Origin: CAZART01 sp964487555 | GTDB taxonomy: Bacteria; Bacteroidota; Rhodothermia; Rhodothermales; VXPQ01 | Direction of reading: 5' to 3' | NCBI GenBank assembly: GCA_964487555.1 | Contig: CAZART010000018.1 | Coordinates: 1 to 57,828 of the forward strand | DNA: 57,828 bases | Part shown: one piece after another, positions 52,316 through 57,828 of the stretch | How positions within the stretch are numbered: position 1 is the first letter of the stretch | How the letters are laid out: each line of letters starts with the position of its first letter | Notes under the pieces: generated by a model | Databases searched by the model: none | What the model was told of the DNA's origin: nothing | Seen by the model: the letters and a program-made list of their open reading frames with translations, nothing else | Position numbers and translations under genes: made by a program

Positions 52316-53440
52316 TCAGGCTCGATCTGCCTCAGACCTCTCCGGCTCTTCGCCGGCTTCCGTCCGTTTCTTCGAGTTGTTGGGCCCTGTATCCTCATGT
52401 CCGGCCAGCTCACTGCGGCCTCCAATCCAATCGCGCCACGACAGCTTATTCCATTCGCGGAAGCGTTCTCCGCGCGTCTGGAAGAAATTGGGCAGCGCCA
52501 CGAATAGCAGCCCGCCGAACGTGTTGCCGAGCGTGACCGGCACCTCGAATTCGAAGATAGCCGCCATCGGCGACGTACCCCCTCCGAGGGTAAAGAAGGT
52601 GATTTCGCAGGCACCGATAATGCAATGGAAGAGGCCGGTGGACGGGATGAGGAAGAAGATGAGGTACACGAGGACGAAGCGGACGATCGACTCCCGCACC
52701 GCGTGGATGAGCCAGACCATGCCGGCCACCATGAAGCCCGCGAGCAGTCCACGTAGGAACAGACTTCCCCACGTGTGCTCCATCGCTTCGACGCCGAAAC
52801 GCATAGCGGCATCCACGGCCTCCGGCGTCAGCACATCCGTGGAGGAAAAAAAGAGGGCCATCAGCGCGGCTCCCAGGATGTTGGCCAGATAGACGATGCC
52901 CCATAACTTGAGGAGGCGAGGAATGCTGGACAAGCGCATCATGACCAGCGTCACCGGTGTGAGCGTATTCTCGGTGAAAAGCTGCTGCCTGCCGATGATT
53001 ACAAATATGAATCCGATCGGGTAGAATATATTTTCGAGGAAACCGGTCGGATCGTCGCCCAGTGCGCCCGCAAAGGCAACGCGGCCGAGAAAGGTGAGCC
53101 CGACGGACAGGCCGGCCATCAACCCACTAAGAAAAAGAAGCCGGTTCGACCGGCTGAATTCGCTGTCCGCCGTGGCAAGGATGCGGTGGAAAATCTCGTC
53201 GGTCGCAAAGATGTCTTTGACCGCCTCGCCGGCGGCCGGCGCTCCGGACGCGGCCGTCTCGAGCACTTCTCGAAAATTCCCTTCGCGAAGGTGTGCGGCC
53301 TTCCCTTTTTTTACTTCGCTCACGCCTGATTCCGATCGGTCCTCAGACTCGTTTTCGTCGCTCTCCGCCGACGCGAGCTCCTCGGCATCTTCGCTTTGGC
53401 GATCGGCCGCCGATCGCGTTCCGGTCCTGTCGTCATCCAT
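52316..53440 (-). CDS. Formate/nitrite transporter (FNT) family channel
   Basis: The 374-residue protein has an acidic disordered N-terminus (~1-45) unusual for the family, then the FNT membrane core with ~6 helices (LLFLSGLMAGLSVGLTFLGR, PIGFIFVIIGRQQLFTENTL, GIVYLANILGAALMALFF, FEVPVTLGNTFGGLLFVAL). The family channels formate, nitrite or related anions across the inner membrane; the YfdC-like extended form has no assigned substrate. The C-terminus adds ~45 soluble residues. It is divergent from feoA. Confidence 0.9.
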   Translation of the reverse strand: MDDDRTGTRSAADRQSEDAEELASAESDENESEDRSESGVSEVKKGKAAHLREGNFREVLETAASGAPAAGEAVKDIFATDEIFHRILATADSEFSRSNRLLFLSGLMAGLSVGLTFLGRVAFAGALGDDPTGFLENIFYPIGFIFVIIGRQQLFTENTLTPVTLVMMRLSSIPRLLKLWGIVYLANILGAALMALFFSSTDVLTPEAVDAAMRFGVEAMEHTWGSLFLRGLLAGFMVAGMVWLIHAVRESIVRFVLVYLIFFLIPSTGLFHCIIGACEITFFTLGGGTSPMAAIFEFEVPVTLGNTFGGLLFVALPNFFQTRGERFREWNKLSWRDWIGGRSELAGHEDTGPNNSKKRTEAGEEPERSEADRA

Positions 53441-53752
53441 AAGTCATCCGTGAGGTTCCGCGGCGAGGGCGTCATGAGCGGTGCGGACACCTCGGCCGCC
53501 TACGATCGTACGACCACGATTTCCGAACCAGCCTATCCATTGCGCAGGGCGAAGGTCCAGGGGGTCCTTTACAAATGACAACAATTTTGCAGCCGGCTGT
53601 CCCATCCGGCATACGCCGAGGCGCTGCCGAGCGCAAACGGGGCCGCGGTCCACGTCCAAGTTTCACTGCCCATCGAGATTGAAGAGATTCTGTGAAACCA
53701 AGGAAGCTCTAGGATTTCCAGGAAGAAAAATATTGCACGTCAGGACTTTCTT
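53441..53752. other. Gene-free upstream region of FNT and feo (312 bp)
   Basis: This stretch lies between the divergent FNT gene and the feo promoter. It holds a 10-bp palindrome TACGATCGTA at 53501-53510 and the TTGCAC hexamer at 53733. No convincing open frame, tRNA or repeat is seen. It should hold the FNT promoter, which I could not identify confidently. Confidence 0.45.
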
Positions 53753-53761
53753 ATTTAGACT
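53733..53761 (+). promoter_or_regulatory. Putative feo promoter
   Basis: A -35-like TTGCAC (53733-53738) is followed by 17 bp and a -10-like TAGACT (53756-53761). The match to consensus is partial. The -10 lies inside the palindrome at 53753-53771, so a bound repressor would block it. Confidence 0.4.
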
Positions 53762-53771
53762 TGATCTAAAT
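53753..53771 (+). promoter_or_regulatory. DtxR/IdeR/MntR-like 19-bp operator upstream of feo
   Basis: The sequence is a perfect palindrome ATTTAGA-N5-TCTAAAT, of the 19-bp size and TTTAG-type half-sites used by DtxR-family metal repressors. It lies 32 bp before the feoA start and overlaps the likely -10. No DtxR-family regulator gene is in the window, so binding is inferred. Confidence 0.6.
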
Positions 53772-53803
53772 CACACGTATTCACTGCTCAATTCAACCTC
53801 GCC

Positions 53804-54037
53804 ATGCTCAACGGCGCTGTTCCTCTGACGACGTACCGCCAGGGAGATGATGTCGAAATCGAGTGGCTGGGCCTTGACGAGGTCCAGAACGAGCGCCTGC
53901 GCGAGCTGGGTGTTCGCGAAGGCTGCCGTGTGTGCGTGATGATGAATGCGGACAAATGCATCCTCGGAATGGGTGCGTGCCGGGTGGCGCTCCAACGCGA
54001 GATCGCGATGTGCCTTTTCGCCGTTCCGGCCAGATGA
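53804..54037 (+). CDS. feoA: FeoA-domain protein (first copy)
   Basis: The 77-residue protein has a FeoA/SH3-like pattern (RQGDDVEIEWLGLDEVQNER, LRELGVREGCRVCVMMNADK, CRVALQREIAM). It has five cysteines in its second half, more than usual FeoA, a hint of metal binding. FeoA supports FeoB ferrous iron import. It overlaps the second feoA by 4 bp (ATGA). No clear Shine-Dalgarno precedes the ATG. Confidence 0.85.
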   Translation: MLNGAVPLTTYRQGDDVEIEWLGLDEVQNERLRELGVREGCRVCVMMNADKCILGMGACRVALQREIAMCLFAVPAR

Positions 54038-54258
54038 GCACGCTGCGCGAGCTCAGCCCGGGTGAGCACGGCACCATTACCGGATATTCCACCGACGATC
54101 CGCCAAGCCGGCTCCTCGAAATGGGACTCCTTCCGGGCACCAGCGTGGAAGTCGTCCGCCTGGCTCCTCTCGGCGACCCCATCGACCTCAAAGTCCGCGG
54201 TTACCATCTCTCGATCCGCAAGCATGAAGCGGAGTTGATACGGATCGATCCAGCGTAA
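54034..54258 (+). CDS. feoA: FeoA-domain protein (second copy)
   Basis: The 74-residue protein shows a typical FeoA pattern (LRELSPGEHGTITGY, SRLLEMGLLPGTSVEVVRLA, PIDLKVRGYHLSIRKHEAEL). Its ATG overlaps the first feoA stop by 4 bp and its TAA overlaps the feoB ATG by one base, so the three are translationally coupled. It lacks the cysteines of the first copy, so the two likely have distinct roles with FeoB. Confidence 0.92.
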   Translation: MSTLRELSPGEHGTITGYSTDDPPSRLLEMGLLPGTSVEVVRLAPLGDPIDLKVRGYHLSIRKHEAELIRIDPA

Positions 54259-56531
54259 TGCCTGTCTCCACTCTCTCCCGGCTACGACGTATCGCGCTTG
54301 CCGGCAACCCGAACGTCGGCAAGACGACCGTCTTCAATTTGCTCACGGGTCTCAACCAGAAGGTCGCGAACTATCCCGGCGTCACGGTGGAGCGCAAAGC
54401 GGGCAAGCTGGTCGGGGCGTCGGAAGTAGAGGTCGTCGATCTTCCCGGCACCTACAGCCTCAATCCAAAATCGATCGACGAGCGGGTGGCGTACGACGTG
54501 CTCGTCGGCCGCATGAAGGGCGAGCGGTCGCCGGACGTGGTCGTCTGCGTCGTAGACGCTACGAACCTCGAACGCAATCTGTACCTGGTATCCCAGATCA
54601 TGGATCTCGGTTTGCCGATGGTTGTCGCGCTCAACATGATGGATGCGGCCGACGAGGAAGGACTGGAGATCGACGTCGATGCGCTGTCGCGGGGGCTTGG
54701 CGTTCCGGTCGTTCCGATCGCCGCGCGAAAGCGCCGCGGGATCGAGGAGCTGGTGACCGCGATTCACGATCACCCTGAGACGGCGCCGACGCGGAGGTGG
54801 ACGCCGATGCCGGCCGTCGCTCCGGTGATCGAGCGGCTCAGCGAGCAGCTCGCCGTCGAAGCTCCCGACGTCGAATCCGAACGTCGATTTTTTGAGGCGG
54901 TGGGCGCGCTTACGAGCGATCCCCTGCTGAATGCCTGGAAGGACAAGGCTTCGGGCTTTCATCAAGCCGTGCTCGACGCACGCGAGGAGCTGACCGAACG
55001 CAAGGTGCCCTACCGTTCCGCCGAGACGATGGGTCGCTACGGCTGGCTCTCACCGCTGGTATCCGGGCTCGTCACGCGGCGGAAGGATCCGTCCGAGATG
55101 ACGATGTCGGATCGCCTGGACGCCGTGCTCACCCACCGCATCGCCGGCCCGGCCATTTTCGCGGGTCTGCTGATCCTCATCTTTCAGGCCATTTTTTCGT
55201 GGGCCACTCCGGCGATGGACCTCATCGAGGGTGCCGTCGCAGGCACAGGCAGCGTGGCCAGGACCGTTCTTCCCAATGGATTTATAGAGGACATGGTCGT
55301 CGAGGGCGCCATTACGGGCGTCGGGAACGTCCTGGTGTTCCTGCCGCAGATCTTGCTGCTGTTTTTCTTCCTCGGCTTGATGGAGGACACGGGGTACATG
55401 GCCCGGACGTCGTTCATCATGGACCGGCTTATGCGGCGGATGGGATTGAGCGGCGGTTCGGTGGTGCCGCTGCTGAGCGGGTATGCGTGCGCGATTCCCG
55501 CGATTATGGCGGCGCGGACGCTCGACAGCGAGCGGGACCGGCTGATTACGATCATGGTGGTGCCGCTGATGAGCTGTTCGGCGCGCCTGCCGATCTACAC
55601 GCTGTTCATCGCGGCCTTCATTCCCGCCGGATCGCTGTTCGGATTTGTCGGCTTTCAGGGGCTGGCGATGTTCTCGATGTACGTGCTCGGCACGGTGATG
55701 GCGTTTGCGGCGGCATGGGTGCTGAAGACGTTCGTGTTTAAGAGCGATTCGTCGATGTTCGTGATGGAGCTGCCGCCGTACCGCGCGCCGCAGCTGAAGC
55801 AGGTGGTGCGGCGGATGCTGGATCGATCAAAAATATTTGTCGTGCGGGCGGGGAAGATTATCCTGGGGATGAGCATCCTGCTGTGGTTTCTGGCGACGTT
55901 TCCGAAGGCGGGAGCGGATTCGGCTGCGGAAGCTGAGCGTGCGGCGGTGGAATCGGCCTACCAGGCGAGAATCGATAGCATCGCCGCAGAGAATGGGCTC
56001 ACGGCGGGCGAGATCGTGGCGCGCGGGCCGATGGAGGCCGTCAATCGGGCCGGCGACGACCGCGACGTGCGGCTCGCTGAGATCGGCGATCGCGAGGCGG
56101 CCGAGCAGGTGCGGCAGAGCTTCATCGGACAATTTGGGCGGGCACTGGAGCCGATCATGCAGCCGCTCGGGTTCGACTGGAAAATCACCGCCGGCATCAT
56201 CTCTTCGTTCGCCGCGCGCGAAGTGATCGTGAGCTCGCTGGCGACCATCTACAGTGTCGGGCGCGCCGAGGAAGGCGGAACGCTCCTGCGCGAGGCGCTG
56301 AGAGCGGATACGTATCCGGACGGCAGGCCCGTGTATACGCCGCTCGTGGCGGTGAGTCTGATGGTGTTTTTCGTCTTTGCGCTGCAGTGCATGAGCACGC
56401 TGGCCATTGCGCGCCGGGAGACGGACTCATGGTTTTATCCGATCGTCATGTGGCTCTACATGTTCGTGCTCGCGTATCTCTTCTCGCTGGTCGTGTATCA
56501 GGGTGGGCTGGCACTGGGTTTCGGCCTCTAA
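54258..56531 (+). CDS. feoB: Ferrous iron transporter FeoB
   Basis: The 757-residue protein has the N-terminal G domain: G1 GNPNVGKTTVFNLLTG, G2 region NYPGVTVE, G3 DLPGTYSLNP, G4 ALNMMDAADE. The C-terminal ~500 residues are membrane helices with two gate-like regions (FLPQILLLFFFLGLMEDTGY, PLLSGYACAIPAIMAARTL, VVPLMSCSARLPIYTLF). FeoB imports Fe2+ across the inner membrane using GTP. It has the large cytosolic insert (about residues 545-620) between helices, common in longer FeoBs. It is the last gene of the feo operon. Confidence 0.96.
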   Translation: MPVSTLSRLRRIALAGNPNVGKTTVFNLLTGLNQKVANYPGVTVERKAGKLVGASEVEVVDLPGTYSLNPKSIDERVAYDVLVGRMKGERSPDVVVCVVDATNLERNLYLVSQIMDLGLPMVVALNMMDAADEEGLEIDVDALSRGLGVPVVPIAARKRRGIEELVTAIHDHPETAPTRRWTPMPAVAPVIERLSEQLAVEAPDVESERRFFEAVGALTSDPLLNAWKDKASGFHQAVLDAREELTERKVPYRSAETMGRYGWLSPLVSGLVTRRKDPSEMTMSDRLDAVLTHRIAGPAIFAGLLILIFQAIFSWATPAMDLIEGAVAGTGSVARTVLPNGFIEDMVVEGAITGVGNVLVFLPQILLLFFFLGLMEDTGYMARTSFIMDRLMRRMGLSGGSVVPLLSGYACAIPAIMAARTLDSERDRLITIMVVPLMSCSARLPIYTLFIAAFIPAGSLFGFVGFQGLAMFSMYVLGTVMAFAAAWVLKTFVFKSDSSMFVMELPPYRAPQLKQVVRRMLDRSKIFVVRAGKIILGMSILLWFLATFPKAGADSAAEAERAAVESAYQARIDSIAAENGLTAGEIVARGPMEAVNRAGDDRDVRLAEIGDREAAEQVRQSFIGQFGRALEPIMQPLGFDWKITAGIISSFAAREVIVSSLATIYSVGRAEEGGTLLREALRADTYPDGRPVYTPLVAVSLMVFFVFALQCMSTLAIARRETDSWFYPIVMWLYMFVLAYLFSLVVYQGGLALGFGL

Positions 56532-56536
56532 GGACA

Positions 56537-56556
56537 CGTTCATACTAGTGTGAACG
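56537..56556 (+). terminator. Near-perfect palindrome downstream of feoB
   Basis: CGTTCATACTAGTGTGAACG is a 20-bp near-palindrome (one T-G wobble pair) 6 bp after the feoB stop. It could fold as a short hairpin ending feo transcription, but no U-tract follows; a DNA-binding site is also possible. Confidence 0.45.
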
Positions 56557-56657
56557 CATTCGCCAATTTTCGGGGTGATGGTCGGGGTGGATGATCACGC
56601 TGACGGAGTCGGCGAATCTAGACGCGTCAGGGCAACCGAAGCGGTCCGAGCCCAAGG

Positions 56658-57680
56658 TCACGCATTCGGTATCTGAAACTTGCGCCGGTAGGCGCCCGGC
56701 GTGAGTCGCGTAATGCGCTTGAATAGGCGCCGAAAGAACGCGGTATTCTCATACCCGACAGCATGGGCAATGTGTTCAACGGGCGTACCGTCGCGTTCCA
56801 AGCGCTGCCTCGCCTCTGCTATCCGCATATTTTGCACGTACGTAATCGGCGAGCAATCGGTGGCATTTTTGAACCGGCGCTCGAGGGTTCGCCGAGAGAG
56901 TCCGGACTGCGACACCATCTCCTCCACGGGGTTGGACACGGCATAGTGCGTCTTCAACCACCGCTGCAGACCACGAATAATGGCGTCGTCGTGATCCAGA
57001 CGCGGCGAGAACGCGGCGTAGGGAGCCTGCCCTTCCGCGTGCCACTCGAGCATGAGGAGTCGAGCCATCGACTGTGCGGCCGTCGGGCCGACGTGCCGAG
57101 CGATAATGTATAACGCCAGATCGTGCCAGGACATCACGCCGCCGGTCATGATGAACTCGTCGCGATCGCCTGCGGTGATCAACACTTCCTCCGTGCGCAG
57201 CCGCACGTCCGGGAAATTGCGGCGGAATGTAGAGGCGAATGCCCAGTGAATCGTCGCTTCCCGACCTCGTAGCAATCCCGTCTCCGCAAGCAGCAGGACC
57301 CCCGTACAGGCCGAGGCCAGGATCGCACCTTTGTCGTGAAGGCCGCGGAGCCATTCGACAAGCCCGGGGTAACGGGCCGTCACCCAATCCGGTCCTTTCA
57401 CCATCATAAGCGGGACGATGGCGATATCGGTGTGTTCGATCTCGTCGGGTGTTCGATGGAAGCCGATCGGAAGACCGCTGGCGCCGCGAACGGATTCCCT
57501 GCTCGGGGCCACGATCTCGACCTCGAAAGGCCGCGGCGGCACGTCGGGCTCGAAATTGGCAAGGAGGGGAAAGGCACCGAACGTCTCGTAGAGACCGCTC
57601 AGCGGGGAGACCTGCGCGTCCGGCGTTGCGACGAGCGCGACGTGCAGCGGTTCGCGGCGAGCGGACGTTTCGTCTCTCAT
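56658..57680 (-). CDS. GlxA-type AraC-family transcriptional regulator (DJ-1/PfpI + AraC domains)
   Basis: ATG at 57680 is chosen (MRDETSARREPLHVALVATP); the longer frame upstream looks noncoding. Residues ~10-195 form a DJ-1/PfpI-like domain (VALVATPDAQVSPLSGLYET, ILASACTGVLLLAETGLL with the position-specific Cys, EFIMTGGVMSWHDLAL). The C-terminal ~105 residues are an AraC helix-turn-helix pair (VEEMVSQSGLSRRTLERRFK, VEHIAHAVGYENTAFFRRLF). Such regulators respond to amines, amino acids or other small molecules. Two inverted repeats lie just upstream (57726-57758) and may be its own sites. Confidence 0.9.
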   Translation of the reverse strand: MRDETSARREPLHVALVATPDAQVSPLSGLYETFGAFPLLANFEPDVPPRPFEVEIVAPSRESVRGASGLPIGFHRTPDEIEHTDIAIVPLMMVKGPDWVTARYPGLVEWLRGLHDKGAILASACTGVLLLAETGLLRGREATIHWAFASTFRRNFPDVRLRTEEVLITAGDRDEFIMTGGVMSWHDLALYIIARHVGPTAAQSMARLLMLEWHAEGQAPYAAFSPRLDHDDAIIRGLQRWLKTHYAVSNPVEEMVSQSGLSRRTLERRFKNATDCSPITYVQNMRIAEARQRLERDGTPVEHIAHAVGYENTAFFRRLFKRITRLTPGAYRRKFQIPNA

Positions 57681-57725
57681 GGCGCAAACGGATCGATGGT
57701 GTCGAGTTCGGCACTTACGCACTAC

Positions 57726-57758
57726 GATACCATCCGGTATCATAGCGGTAAAGCCGCT
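57726..57758. promoter_or_regulatory. Two adjacent inverted repeats upstream of the GlxA-type gene
   Basis: GATACC-N4-GGTATC (57726-57741) and AGCGG-N5-CCGCT (57744-57758) are perfect short inverted repeats 46-78 bp before the GlxA-type start. They may be operator sites for an autoregulated AraC protein. The rest of 57759-57828 shows nothing I can name. Confidence 0.4.
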
Positions 57759-57828
57759 CTAATTCTGCCACCATTTAACGTAGAGCGACTTCGGAAAGCA
57801 AATGAGAGCACGCGCATGCCGGCGCGGC

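Overview
The window looks like a chromosomal scaffold piece from a Gram-negative member of the Bacteroidota/Rhodothermota-Balneolota assemblage, most likely Rhodothermales-like. The main clues are a T9SS-type C-terminal sorting domain (with the NYPNPFNP motif) on a secreted dehydrogenase, HU/SPOR proteins of the Bacteroidota type, a LuxE/LuxC acyltransferase-reductase pair, a MerR-like regulator with a coiled-coil tail, and many outer-membrane barrels and lipoproteins. Base composition is moderately GC-rich throughout. I see no phage, IS element, integrase or CRISPR array. One 100-N scaffold gap (34721-34820) cuts through the agmatine-degradation genes. This placement is inference from gene content; no rRNA or marker phylogeny was possible.

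Layout. 1-200: truncated tRNA-Pro(GGG) with its promoter, then a hairpin behind a secreted cupredoxin-PQQ dehydrogenase (222-2234). 2447-8718: a small fragment, a methyltransferase-ATP-grasp fusion, a GntP permease, a MerR regulator, an EamA exporter, CvpA and YqeY. 8839-13828: a three-gene envelope operon (zinc protease/propeller/beta-barrel fusion, BamB-like propeller lipoprotein, PEGA protein). 14077-19119: ptsI, ptsH, polyprenyl synthase, adk and two small membrane proteins. 19284-25717: Nfu-N protein, LuxC/LuxE pair with a periplasmic redoxin, a decayed thioredoxin-like pseudogene, a hybrid sensor kinase and a divergent OmpR-type regulator. 25755-30875: ParA - penicillin acylase - Na+ symporter operon.

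31012-35869: lnt, maf, a glutamine amidotransferase, and aguB/aguA for agmatine to putrescine. 35950-38362: HDOD protein, folB and an EF-hand/CxxCH lipoprotein. 38555-41570: OmpA-like protein, coiled-coil/HhH protein, an intergenic ~52-bp degenerate tandem repeat and a PfkB kinase. 41798-43424: three small membrane-anchored proteins, one with an 11-residue amphipathic repeat. 43807-52304: a large co-directional envelope module (TPR lipoprotein, outer-membrane barrel, HU-like protein, HU-SPOR protein with acidic 8-residue repeats, ExbB/TolQ and ExbD/TolR). 52316-57680: an FNT channel, the feoA-feoA-feoB iron operon behind a DtxR-like palindrome, and a GlxA-type AraC regulator.

Most of the window is housekeeping and envelope biology. 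The least ordinary parts are the methyltransferase-ATP-grasp fusion, the protease-propeller-barrel operon, the ParA-acylase-symporter operon, the split HU/HU-SPOR genes with their repeats, and the 11-mer repeat protein. All are predictions from reading; no database search was run.
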